This document shows, one piece after another, positions 12,155 through 23,900 of a stretch of DNA of 64,000 nt. The DNA lies in contig CP136064.1 of assembly GCA_032622095.1 (NCBI GenBank), positions 172,554,310-172,618,309 on the forward strand. The letters run 5' to 3'. The notes beneath the pieces are model-generated. The model made no database searches and was not told the DNA's origin. It saw only the letters and a list, made by a program, of their open reading frames with translations. Within the stretch, counting starts at the first letter, position 1. Every line of letters starts with the position of its first letter. The stretch is from Siphonodentalium dalli (lineage: Eukaryota > Mollusca > Scaphopoda > Gadilida > Siphonodentaliidae). The position numbers and the translations under genes are program-made.

Positions 12155-12417
12155 AACAACATAGAGATAAACAACAATTTTAATACATGTATCCAAATAT
12201 TTACCAATAAAAACATCTAAACAAAATCCAACTCTTAATTTTATCATTCAATGATTCAGTCCCACAATTCAGTCCAATTCCCTTCAATAATCTATCAGTA
12301 TTACGATCAAATTAAAGCCCTTTGATTAAAGCCCGTTGTAATCAGCGCCTCCACTGATTAAACATATCGTTGTGTAAACAAACATGGCTAATCCGCCGTA
12401 ATCCACCCTCGGCGAGA

Positions 12418-12490
12418 GGGACTTGCTGCATATACCAGGGACTTGCTGCGTTTACCGGGGACTTGCTGCATATCCAGGGACTTGCTGCGT
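12418..12490 (-). repeat. Four 'gggacttgctgc' units (inner inverted block, right)
   Basis: Reverse-complement partner of the array at 11119-11195, with the same spacing and matching linker sequence ('tataccagg', 'taccgggg'). Confidence 0.9.
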
Positions 12491-12842
12491 ACAGTAGAAC
12501 CGGGTTTGAAATATGTCTATTGATTAAGAAAATATGGCTATTGAAACGGAATGTACGTTTATTGAATATGCTATATCTGTACTGATTGTTTGTTATTAAT
12601 TAGTTGAACAACGAATACTATTAAATTAAAATAGTACATTAATTCTGCATCGGTCAACATTGATTATGAATCTATATCTATTAAAACGGAATTGTCTCTT
12701 ATTGAATCAAAGAACGACTATTGGTTTGAAAATGGAGGCTATTGATTTGAAATAGATTGATATTGAATGTGCGATACATGTAGTTGTTTTCACAAACCAC
12801 CATTAACTTTTATTTCATGTAATGGCCGCCCATAAAAACTAG

Positions 12843-13990
12843 ACCGATTGGATTTGGTCACTTAATGGAAAATCTACACGGTCTTTGAAGTGAGTTCATG
12901 TGAAATATTTTTTGTATATAAAAGTCTGTAAAACAACTGTCATTAACAAGTATATGTAAAACGATATTGTTCTTATTTTCATTATTAATAACTCTCCAAT
13001 AATAAAAATTCGCATATCAAAACCTTTGTTATAGAAACATTACTGTTACTTTGGCATTAGAAATCGAAGTCTAATTAGTCCAATAAGATACAAAAGTTTA
13101 ATTAAAACTTGATGGCAAATACTGGAAAAGGTCGAAACATTGGAAAACATATCTAGACTATAATATTTAAACTTAATACGCGATTAGCGATGGTTTCAAC
13201 ACGGAAAATTTTGTTCTTGGGGATCTATCAATAATTAATATAAAGAGAAAGTTTTCCTATATCTGCATTCTTCTTAGTGATGATGTTTTTGTAGAAAAAA
13301 TATTTTTATTGCACATTTACCCACTGCAAGCAAGTGCCTTTTTCTGCAAGCGGTCTCTTTAAGATTACTCTTTAATACAGAAAATTTACTGAAACTTAGC
13401 TAAAACTTAGTATGAAGCTTTTGGAGTGGCATGAAGACGCTGTTAACCATGTGTAAATTGTATGTTACTTCATGTGGTTATAATTTATCCTAATTATTAG
13501 ATTTAGTGGTTTCCACATTTTAACACTATAAACAATACACCCAACAGGAGCCACAGATGATGTCAGCATCTGGGACCCAAAAATGTCAAGTCAACAATGG
13601 TAATACTTCGTTCATTATCAAAATCGTGGAGCTGATTGATACATGTTCGTTGTTTCAATATTAGGGTCCAGCAAATCCGAGTGAGCGAGTTACCAAGATT
13701 TTTGTAGTATTGCCTCAACTTAAAAAAAATGAGAAGGCTCACAAATTGTTATCCTGGACTCAAGAGTATGCATATGTGATCTGTGCATTGTCTGAAAGTT
13801 TTTTTAACAAGACCATGGTATTCAGAAAACTGTGAAATATACCCATGGGATAGAATGATCACCACAGAGAAATCCTGTATGGTGCAGTCGATTTTTCATG
13901 AAATAAAAACTATTGTATATCTGAATGCAAAATAAGCATTCTTCATATATATAAAAAAAGAGATGAGATTTTCACCACAATACATATATC
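12843..13990. other. Gene-free stretch
   Basis: AT-rich. Contains the second copy of the flanking direct repeat (13310-13345). Nothing else supported. Confidence 0.5.
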
Positions 13991-14168
13991 CTTTCAATCC
14001 AGGGCCCAGTTGGTAATCTGCATTGTGCATAAGGTCAATGAAGCTGGATTGAATCCCGACAAGCACAGATTTGTGAACCATGCTAACTTTGTCAGTTGCT
14101 TTCTGTAGGTTGGTGGTTTCTGCATGCAATAGAGTGATTTCCTGATGAATTTATTTCCTCCACCGATA
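13990..14168 (+). mobile_element. Degraded copy of the 5165-type SINE
   Basis: 'gaagctggattgaatcccga' corresponds to the box B region, and 'tttgtcagttgctttctgta', 'gttggtggtttctgcatgca' and 'tttcctccacc' correspond to the body of the SINE at 5165-5455. A family A MITE begins immediately after it, at the point where the SINE tail should be. Confidence 0.7.
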
Positions 14169-14170
14169 TA

Positions 14171-14383
14171 CAGTAATGCCCTAAATAATCGACTCCTTAA
14201 CCACAGCAGAATTATGGGTAACTTTTAAGGATTTATTCGGAAATATGGCTTGTTGCCATTCATCGGAAAGCTCTCAATGAGAGCTTTCCGATAGATGGCA
14301 ACAAGCCATATTTCCGACTAAATCCTGAAAAGTTACCCATAATTCTGCTGTGGATAAGGAGTCAATTATTTAGGGCATGACTG
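14171..14383. mobile_element. Family A MITE, complete palindrome
   Basis: Runs from 'cagtaatgccctaaataatc' to 'tagggcatgactg' between TA dinucleotides. Both arms carry 'gactcctt', 'cagcagaattatgggtaact', 'caggattta' and 'aaatatggcttgttgccat'; the arms meet at 'aaagctctc/gagagcttt' in the middle. Confidence 0.95.
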
Positions 14384-14762
14384 TAACTGACAATGCCTTG
14401 ATATGGCTGAAACGATGATACACCCCATTATACCAAACCTAACCTCCCAGCCTAGAGGGTGACATATTCTCCCTAAAATGTGGCACGTCAAGTTCTCCTA
14501 ATTACGTCCCAGAGAGAAGTGACTTCTCTCTCATATATCACTATGCATATATCACAACAGCATATTTAATATAGTTACCATTTATAATGTGTTCTTACCC
14601 ACCATAGTGGTTTTATAAATGGGGTGTTGCATAATAAGGATGATGCTGGGGTGTAAATTGAACTTCAGCCATTGTTGATTCTCCCTGAAAACAGTCCACT
14701 TCTCCCTAATAACCAAACAGGGAGTAGTGCATTCTCCCAATCTGAAAGCTCTAGACTGGTGC

Positions 14763-15107
14763 ACAAGGAGGTCCACAGAGGTTGAATTTAGTTATGCTAC
14801 CCACACAGTATCTATAGTCTCAAATTAACATTGTTTTTAGTAACTTTTTCCCTTCTGTTCAGATTCTATATCCCCCGATTTGCAGAAGATAACATGAATA
14901 TAATCGATGTGACTAATATGTGAGCATAACTAACTTCAATTGGGGAACTTCAATCTGATCCTAGGTCTCCCATAGTTGAGGCCTAAGCAGAATCAGGGTC
15001 CCAGAGGGTGAAGTTGATGATGCTAGCTCGCTGTGCTAAATAGTGTCACTAAATTCACCCTCTGGGGACCTCATTCTGCAATTGACAGACACACCATTTC
15101 AAGGCTT
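14763..15107. mobile_element. Family B element, near complete
   Basis: Left arm at 14763-14803 ('aggtccacagaggttgaatt'), interior with 'gtctcaaattaacattg', 'tttgcagaagataacatg' and 'ggaacttcaatctgatccta', right arm at 14980-15107 with its own inner dyad ('agggtgaagttgatgatgct' / 'gtgtcactaaattcaccctc') ending 'caaggctt'. Confidence 0.85.
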
Positions 15108-15327
15108 GGCCTTCATTTGCATGATAAATTGTCTATAAAGAAATAATATGTTAGCTAAAATTATATGGGGATATCCTCAGCTGGTAAATAGGTAACCCCC
15201 CTAAACCACAGTCCTGGTATAGTCTATATTGGTATTTTCCCATGGGCCTGTGCCCTGAACTGTCTAGATTCTTACCTGATGCAGTTGAATTAACTGCCTG
15301 TTGTTGTTAGAGGTGTTAATTAAGTTA

Positions 15328-15527
15328 CAGTAATGACCCTTTAACCACAGCATAATTATGGGAAATTTTTCAGGATTTAGTAAGAAATATGGCTTGTTGC
15401 CATTCATCGGAAAGCTCTCATCGAGAGCTTTCCGATGAATGGCAGCAAGCCATATTTCCGACTAAATCCTGAAAAAATTCCCATAATTATGCTGTGGTTT
15501 AGGGGTTGATTATTTAGGACATTACTG
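15328..15527. mobile_element. Family A MITE, complete palindrome
   Basis: Palindrome of about 200 bp from 'cagtaatgaccctttaacca' to 'ggacattactg', flanked by TA on the right. It shows the 'cagcataattatgggaaatt' variant also seen in the copy at 22984. Confidence 0.93.
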
Positions 15528-16060
15528 TATAGCACTGTATCTAGGCTTGGGTGGTCCCTGAAACCTCCAGACCGAGATATTTGGTTATATGGAATGTAGT
15601 CTGCATATAGTCAGTGGGCTTCAAAAAATGTCCTATCTGATAATTTGGCATGAAAGCTATTTTGTATTTAGATCTGTGGGTTTGATTAATGCATAAGATA
15701 ATTAGACAACTTATCAATTTTTTAAGTATAAATTTCAGTTTTAGGGAAAATTTATGTTCTAAAATGTGGTATCAGGGTTTGAAATTTTAACGTTAATTTT
15801 AAATTGTCAAATGTTCTATTTTCGAATCCGTTCCTGGCAGGTTAATTCCGATTGGATTGTTTTGAATAAGCCAAGCTGGAGGGTATTTCGTCCTCATCCT
15901 GAGTAACTAAGTCTAATCGAACCCATGGAAATTGTCAAAACTAAATGTTGTATCACATGACATAGTAATTTTTACTATAAATGTTGTCTAAAATCATGTT
16001 TTCTCATCAATCGGGGAGATATTTTAATTGTGCCATATGAAATAATACTGTAACACTTTC
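15528..16060. other. Gene-free stretch
   Basis: AT-rich sequence without recognised genes or repeat copies; probably MHC 3' intron or flank. Confidence 0.5.
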
Positions 16061-16197
16061 TTAACACTTCCATGACTGGAGCTTCCTGAAATTTGCGAAA
16101 ACCCTGTTCCAACACATTCTCTTATATATGCAAGGCTCCAATAGGGACACAGGATCTTTAATGCTGCACCAGTGCAGCTCCTGTCATCAAATGGTTA
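16061..16197. mobile_element. Family C (TTAA) element, short
   Basis: Begins TTAA CACTTCCATGACTGGAG and ends CTCCTGTCATCAAATGG TTAA: a TTAA duplication with 'cttccatgactggag' type termini as in the copies at 30825 and 47318. The inner palindrome is mostly deleted ('cattctcttatatatgcaag' remains). Confidence 0.8.
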
Positions 16198-16736
16198 AGT
16201 GTAATGACAGTAATTGCATATCATATAATCAACCATAGTTTTTTGTATCTCTGGTAATTTTTTTGGAGGATACAACTTTTAGAGAAGCCCATTGATAATA
16301 TGGTTTCCAGTGGTGTATTACAGTTTTGAGCCATCTCAAACTTTCCAATCAGGCCTGCCCTTTTGAAGTTGTAACCAACTTCCGCTAATATTCAAATCAA
16401 ATAGCAATATATTAATATTGGACCTATTGTAGACCAAATTTCAATCAATGGAATAAATAATCAACAAGAAGTAATCAGAGAAAAAATTCTTTATATTGCA
16501 GTCACACTATACTATAGATATAGTGCTCATATATTATAAAGAAACAGTGTATATTGTAACAAATTTCTAGACAAAAATTTTATAATGCACATTTCCCGGA
16601 AGATAAATTAATGATATTAAAGCAAGTTTTTGTCTCATGTTTTGAGTAAGAAACAGAAGAAAAACAGGCTGTTTTGCACTAAAAACCACACACAGTCCGT
16701 TGTCCAGTAGTCTGATCTTTTCAAGTCCTTCATGGC

Positions 16737-16742
16737 TTATAA
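16737..16742 (-). CDS. Possible terminal MHC exon start (acceptor plus stop), weak
   Basis: On the minus strand a very good pyrimidine tract and acceptor (cttctgtttttcttttag) precede TTA TAA. Spliced to w31 in phase 0, this would end the protein ...SSVSVQPL. The acceptor abuts a family E repeat. No convincing polyadenylation signal was pinned down. I list it because the true last exon must lie below 17822 and this is the best acceptor I noticed; it could easily be elsewhere. Confidence 0.15.
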   Translation of the reverse strand, partial: L

Positions 16743-16744
16743 CT

Positions 16745-17060
16745 AAAAGAAAAACAGAAGTGATATGAAACACTCCGGTAGGGTGATCAAATAGAAATAG
16801 AGAATAATGTTGCTCAAAGTAGTTATTTTTTACGAATAATAATCCAAATTTACAACACACACCGTTCATTCTTATATATGAATTAAATGCAATGACTCTT
16901 GATGGCAAAATCATTTGCGTTTGTTTATCACTGATAGTTGCGCCACGAATAAATATGTAAATATTTACAATTGAGGGTAGTTAACATGATGTTTTCTATG
17001 GAGTGGTATGCTCCATTTCTTTGAGATTTTCGACGATGTTAGTAGAATGCTACATTCCCC
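16745..17060 (-). repeat. Family E repeat
   Basis: The reverse complement contains 'ggggaatgtagcattctact', 'ccactccatagaaaacat', 'gccatcaagagtcattgcat', 'tatataagaatgaacggtgt' and 'ctaccggagtgtttcat', matching the copies at 37670 and 59190. Its 5' border reads like the end of an open frame (see 58963). Confidence 0.85.
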
Positions 17061-17204
17061 CAGTTGGCTAAGCACCTGAATGTGGGGATGTGAATTTGTG
17101 GATTTAGGCATCATATTTATCCACATCAATATGTCCAACAATAGCCAGTTTATGACATCATTGATAGTCACTATTGAGAAATTGGATCTCCAGGTAATTC
17201 AGCC

Positions 17205-17345
17205 CCAAATGGGTCCATATAGGTCTATATTTGAGTCGCAAGGCGCGCTCGCCGTCGGGCCGGGGTTCGCATCCCACCCAATCTCAAAAATTTGCATTGT
17301 CTCAAAAATCAAATTTGCTTCTAAAAATAGGCGCCTGGTGTGTTG
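17205..17345 (+). mobile_element. tRNA-related SINE fragment
   Basis: 'gagtcgcaaggcgcgctcgc', 'cgtcgggccggggttcgcat' (box B-like) and 'cccacccaatctcaaaaatt' match the copy at 17520-17660 almost base for base, including the tail 'aatcaaatttgcttct'. The tRNA-like 5' half is missing. Confidence 0.75.
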
Positions 17346-17519
17346 TATAGTCCCAAGCATGTTCTAAGAACAATGCTCGCCATGTTTCGGAGGCATAAAA
17401 TTTATAACATTGCTGCTGTGCCGTACCTCCTATATACATATATATATAGAGACCTTAAAATGTGAATATAGTGTCCTAAGTGCGACGTCGGAATACAGCG
17501 GCCATTCAAGCTTCCTTTT

Positions 17520-17660
17520 TTGGGGTTGCTTCGGTGGCCGTGTGGTATTGACGTCGGACTTTGAGTCACAAGGCACGCTCGCCATCGGGCCGGGGTTCGC
17601 ATCCCACCCAATCTCAAAAAATTTGCATTGTCTCAATAATCAAATTTGCTTCTATTATAC
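17520..17660 (+). mobile_element. tRNA-related SINE
   Basis: Box A-like 'ggtggccgtgtggtattgac' at 17532-17551 and box B-like 'ggggttcgcatccca' at 17592-17606, then 'atttgcattgtctcaa' and 'aatcaaatttgcttct'. A second family from the SINE at 5165. Partner copy 315 bp upstream. Confidence 0.75.
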
Positions 17661-17822
17661 AATGGATCAGACCATGTAGTATATAAACAATAACGAATAG
17701 GTCACTGGCAAATGACTCATACTAGTATTTTTAATATATTGATTACATTTCATCTCGTCTTCCGTGTTTTCCCTAACTATTTTTATGATATGCCGAAACC
17801 AAATGTCCACTTTTGTACTTAC

Positions 17823-17963
17823 TGGTTGGACGGACACAGAGCTCCTGTTACGAGCACGGAGTTTCTGTAAAGCCTGCTCAGCAGCATCTGCTCTTTCCTC
17901 CGCATCTTCTAACTCCTGCTGTACGCTTCTGTATTTGCTCAGGTTTACAGCAGCAATTTCCTC
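17823..17963 (-). CDS. MHC: MHC exon w31 (end of coiled coil, start of tailpiece)
   Basis: 141 nt, 47 codons, acceptor gttttcag, donor CCA|GTAAGT. Encodes [20 protein letters not shown] then [20 protein letters not shown] and SSVSVQP. In scallop the protein ends shortly after SSVSVQ. The strong consensus donor, phase 0, implies at least one more small exon. Without splicing, the frame would run on 52 codons to 17667 with an unrelated sequence. Confidence 0.96.
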
Positions 17964-20900
17964 CTGAAAAAAGTGCAAAACGTTTCATCAGTAAACATCT
18001 ATACAACAAATGGCTAATGGGCTATTACTTTGAATGTTTTGAATCTTCATTATTAATTTCATCATGCCGGTCATTATTAATTTCATCATGTCAGTCAATG
18101 AGTTGTGTCCGAAATTGCAATGATGAACTTATGAAAAGTGACCCTAGAATTGGGCTGACGTTGAAGTAACATATCTTCAAATATCAAATTAGAATAGTAC
18201 ATGTAATTTGAGGGTTTTATATCAGGGGATTCACAACAAAGCAAATGCAGGAAATACTTATATATGGACTTCATATGCCTTGGAAAAGTAAATTATCAGA
18301 AATTTTCTCAGGTAGTCACACATAAATTGATTTGTCTCATTCCATTTTCTGTATGTTATTGAACTCACTGTATGACATACCACAAAGAAAAGATATACTT
18401 GTCATCCGATGAAATAGGTTGAATATTTCTCGTTAAGATGTAGATTTTATGGTTTAGTTAATTTCTAGAATTAGTGAATTGTTGACTAAACCTTAGTCTT
18501 TGTGACTCCTTCAAATGACAACAGATCAACAGCACAGATCAGGCCTTTAGATTTGCTTAATTTTGGGCAGACCTCATCACATCGGGCTGATCATGGTTCA
18601 GCCTGGTCTAAGAAAAATATCAAATTTGGCATCAAAACTTACACAAAGCATGTCTTCATTAACCCTTTGAGTGCCATGTCAATTTTTGTATCAACCCATA
18701 TACCCTGTGCCAATGCATTATCTTATATATGCGAGTCGACCATAGGTCGCCTCGCATATATAAGAGAATGCATTGGCTTAACAATTTTTTTTTTTTTTAC
18801 AATTTTTTACAATTTTAATAATTTATTCTTATATTCTTTAACAGACTTATTTTGTAGGTTTAGGGCCGATGAGATTGGCCCCTGGCACTCAAAGGGTTAA
18901 CACTATTATGTGCACAATTCTATATTTTGGCAGACCCTTTTCTATCTTGAATAGGAAGGAATTTAACCCTTTCTATATACTAAATACTCATTGACAAGTA
19001 GTTCCCTTAGGAAATGTTCAACTAATAAGTATGTTTGTTGAACTTATTATTTGAACATTTCCTAAGGTAACCGACCTTATTATCTGAATATTTCCTACCA
19101 AAGAATATGAATCCTTCTGCCCTTCTATTATCTTTTCGTCATAAAATTGTCTGATAATTTATCGACCATACATATAAATGTATAATTTGACAGAATGGGT
19201 TAAAGGCTTGCAGAGGGATAAATTTCCCTGTGAGATCATTCCCCTGCATACTGAAACCACCGAATGAATCAGATTTCTACACTCTACAATTTTGAGCTGG
19301 ATCTGGAACCAGCTTCGCCAATGGCGGACAACTATAATACATGCTTAATGCACTATGCACCTTACCAACTGAGTGACCGGACCCCATGGCCATGAAATAT
19401 AACCAATCAGTCTACTTACCGCTTCCTCCATCTGTCTCTTCAATGTTTTAATCTTGGCATTGAGTTTGTCGGAAATGTCGCTTGCACGTTCCACAGTTTT
19501 GCGATCCTCGTCACCCTGTAGAGTGAGCTCCTTAAGACGACGATCAGCCTTACGAGTGTTCTTCTGTGACTCTGCATGACGTCTCTGTTCACCGTCAAGC
19601 TCTCCTTCCAGTTCTCTAACCTATTTAAAATCATATTAGAAGTTATTGTGAACAATAGGTTGAAATGAAATATCACATAAGAAATGAACCATGGTGTAAA
19701 TGTGGTCATGTGATCATGACGAGAACAAAATTAGCACATGCAGCACATTTTGCTGAACTTTTATTGCGGTCAAAATCCATGACCACGTTTATTACTTATA
19801 TTCACATGCTTAAATAAATGACAATTTCTAATTTTTTATATCATTTCCATTAATAATTCAACTTCGATGCAATCTGGTGTGGCTAATCTCTCAATTGATC
19901 CACTTGCAATAAAAGATTACTCCGAATCAGATTCCGTCTGGCTCACTACTAAAGCCTAACGTGAAAAATTATCATGCAGACACTTTCAGCATATGTAAAA
20001 ATAGAATGATGGTCCCATTCCCAACAGGGCTGTAATGATACATGCCTGCCATAATATGATACGTATCATTATTTATTTCTCACAATACAATATATACAAT
20101 TCACTTAAGACTTAAAACATTATTGAAATTTTAACCTGCAGTGACTTGGTGGCCAGTGACTTGGTGGCCAGTGACTTGGTGGCCAGATAAAATGATAATT
20201 CCATTTCTCATTTCTAATATCATACAATTCAATATTAACACCTGAGGTAATATAGTCTGACTGAAACAATTGAATTATCCTTTAGCTTTTGTTGGCCACA
20301 AGTATTGAATGCTAGATTTAAAAGTCACAGCCACTAAGGAACTGTACGTAGTCGACAAAATATATCAAAATGTGGGAATAAGCACATCACAATACATCTG
20401 TTAAGACCTATCACGATACAATTCTTCAGAAAGAACAATGATACACGTGTATCACGATTAATCGTGACACCCCTAGTTCTTAAATAGGAAGACAGAATAA
20501 TCGCAAAATTTTCAAAATACTTACCCTCGTTTCGAGTTTAGCAATCTCCTTTCTGCCTCCTTTAAGGCACTGTGCTTCGGCTTCGTCCAGTCTTGCCTGC
20601 AAATCTTTCATCTGTGATTCGATTTTCTTTCTGAGTGTTTCTATCTGCATCGAATGCTCCTGTTCCTGGCGGAGCTCATCAGACAGTCTGGTAGCGTCAG
20701 CATTTGCCTTCTTTGCTTGATCCTCGGCAGCCCTTCTCTCAACACTTAGGTCCTCCAGATCGGCCTGACAACAGAAAACAGGGAGACTTCATCAGGTAAT
20801 GATTTGCTGTGGGTTCATGCACACAAACAAAGCCTATTTCATCATGGAATTTATTTCGTTCAGATGGAGCTCAGAAACCAGCAGGTAATAAAAGAAACTT

Positions 20901-23900
20901 TTGCACTTGAATACCCAAGTGGTTTTAGTGTAATGTGAACACACTTGCTCAACAAAAATATTTTTAATAATGTTTTATACAGGTTAGTAGTAGCATACAT
21001 CATATGTAAAGGTTTGTAGATTATTTACAGTGGAATCATTTCCACATGCTTTTGAGTATAAATTCAATGTAAATGAAGGGCTAAATATTTACATGTTTAC
21101 CTAGGCTGCATGACATCATGTTTTCTGATGTGGCACAACCAATGTAGTTAGATTATAATGGCAACACTAAATGAGTGTTACATTCAGGCATACATCAGTG
21201 CTGAGACATTGAATAAGTGCACATTATGCCTTTAAAGGTATTCAATCCAATCAGAAGGTCCCCCATATCATAAAGTTACAAAAAAAATTCTTCAAATTAC
21301 GCTTTTGTTATCAGAATCGATTAATTGCAACAAAATAATGCTAACCGCTGTCAACTATGGTATAAAATGATTTATCAACATGTTGCTCAATGAAATATGG
21401 CCGTATTCTCACTTTCTTATCAAGAAATTTGGCCGTATTACCACTTGATTTTAGAGTTATCCATCTTCATCCGCAATTTTGTCCGAGAATGCTCGGTTTG
21501 ACAACTCATTTCTGGGCCACAAATAATTAAACATTTCGAGAAATTACAAATTGAAAAAATTTATATCTGATCACTCTGACCTTGAATCAAATATTTTTCA
21601 CCCCGAAGCCAATGAAATAGTCATTTGGCAGCATTAATTCGGATTATGCATCTTTAAAGATATACATGTATGTGCTTATTTCACTGCATCAAAATGATAA
21701 TACTGTTCCGCGATTACACCCATGCCGAGAATAAAATAATGAACTTCTATTTCAGATATTATAAGCAGAGAATAGGCAGGGAAATACTTTGAGGATTCAT
21801 TTATATGGATGTTCAGCTAATAATTTTAAACAAAAAGCCTACTCATCAGCGAGTGTTCAGTTCTATTCATATATCTGACAGTCAGACTTACAGACATGGC
21901 CTGGACATCAGCCTCCAGCCTCTTTTTCTGTGCATTCATATTAGAACTCTCCGCAGTTAGCTCGTTAACTCTTCCTTCAGCATCCGAGAGTTCATTCTCA
22001 GCAGATTTACGAGCTCTGTCAGCCTAAAATAGTAAGGTAAACAGTCATTAAATATTATCAAGTGAGTCATTAAATATTATCAAGTGAATATACTATGGTG
22101 TTATAATACAACATCATGATAATTATCAAATAATGGGTGGTTTTTAAAAATGCATTTCTCATAGATGGAACATACTTAGTCCCCTCATGATTTCAAACTG
22201 ATGATGTCAACAACTCGGGTATGAAAAATCTTCATTCTCAGAAGTTTAATTAAAACTCATCTGGCTTCCGGACTATTACCCATATTCACATGAAATATAT
22301 ATAAATATACCAAAGATACTCAATATATGCCCATTGGGTCAAGGGAGGGGTGGGTTCCATCTCCATATTACATATACAAATGTTCCAAATGATCGCAGGC
22401 ATTTCATCATTGTGAGTAATTGAAGTTACATAATCCATGACAATTATAGGTACATAATTATGTATTATCAAAAAGATTTTGATACTGGTGGTATATATAT
22501 ATATATATATATATTCTCAGTGGCATTACAGGTTTTATTTATATCCTGACAGGATTCCCCCCACCTGGGCACCCCCCCCCCCTCCAGAAAGTTTTCACTG
22601 TGAATAAGCTACATATCTTTAAAGTTTCATCCTTTAGCTACTAAAGTCACGATTCAACCCCTAAGGGACTCCACTATTACTGACCGAAGTTGAAGGGTCA
22701 TTGATACTAATTTTTGGTAATCTGACTAATTCGATTGAGAAGACTTTTTGAGGAGACATTATTTTGTAGACATACTTGTTCCAATGTCATGGTCAGCTTG
22801 TCGTTATCACCCTGAAGGTTGTTGCTTCTTCGTTCAGCCATGGAAAGGCTCTCACGGGTTTCATCTCGTTCTCTCAAAGCCTCCTCTACTGATGACTGCA
22901 TGTCCTGTATAATGAAAAAGTATTGATTGAACATGTTTTATTCTAAATATGATATAGCATACAACACATTATAGGTAAGAGTACAGTTATACCCTAAATA
23001 ATCAACTCCTTAACCACAGCATAATTATTGGTAATTTTTCAGGATTTATTTGGAAATATGACTTGTTGCCATTCATCGGAAAGTTCCAAGTGCATGTAGA
23101 GAGCCAAATATATTTTGAGCTGCAATTTCTTCCAGACTGCAATCACCATTTTAATGAAAGGGTTAGTGGTAAGTTAGTAAAAATTATCAGCATTTATGAT
23201 TTTGTCTGAATTGTCAAATTTGGATACAAAAGTTATTTTATTTCTTAACAGTTGGATGCTATCAAGCCTGCAAATAGTGTGTCTATCATTTGCAGAATGA
23301 GGTCCCCAGAGGGTGAATTTAATGACGCTGTCCCGCACGGCTGGCTAACATACCCAAATTCACCGTCTTATTCTGCATGCTTAGGCCTCAACTTGTATGG
23401 GATACCTAGGATCAAATTGAAGTTCCCCAGTTGATGTTGGTGTTGTTCACCATTTGGTCACCTCGATTATGCATTTTATCTTCTGCAAGTTAGGGGATAT
23501 CAAAAGTTCCCATAAGGGAAAAAGTTACTAAATTTTTTTTAATTTGAGACAATAGATACTTCCCTAAGTAGAATGTGCTAGCTTCACCAAATTCACCCTC
23601 TGGGGACCTCAATCTGCAAATGACGGACCCAATATTTGCAGACTTGAACACCACTTCAAATACATCTAGTACATACCCTGCATTGCTGCTGAGCCTTCTT
23701 GGAGTTTTTCTCATGCTCGGCTTTAGTTCTGTTTGCTCCATCCAAGGCAACTTCAAGTTCATTAATATCTGATTCTAGCTTCTTACGAATTCTCAGAGCA
23801 TCATTCTTGCCCTTAGATTCGGCTTCCAGTGATGCCTGCATGGATTCCAATGCTCTTTGGTGGTTGCGGCTGCAAAAACATTACACAGTTGAAGGACTTG

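Larger units (their letters stand above)
10565..12842. mobile_element. Long-TIR DNA element, Mutator-like candidate
   Basis: The termini are inverted repeats of about 170 bp. The left starts 'ctagtatgggcggccatt' and includes 'acatgaaataaaagttaatg', 'aatctatttcaaa' and 'ccattttcaaaccaatagtc'. The right (12665-12842) is its reverse complement with about 85-90 % identity by eye; the left arm carries a 12-bp insertion. Inside are further inverted blocks, four 'gcagcaagtccc' units at 11119-11193 opposed by four 'gggacttgctgc' units at 12418-12488. The interior carries the broken frame at 11705-12154. Long TIRs plus that frame suggest an internally deleted Mutator-like element; no target duplication was established. 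Confidence 0.75.

Noticed and set aside
17592-17606. Possible functional tRNA gene near 17.5 kb
   Set aside because: Box A and box B spacing is tRNA-like, but acceptor and anticodon stems do not pair, and a second truncated copy with the same tail shows it is a SINE.
17667-17822. Unspliced continuation of w31 as the natural C-terminus
   Set aside because: It follows a consensus GTAAGT donor and encodes WFRHIIKIVRENTED-type sequence unlike any myosin tail; regarded as intron.
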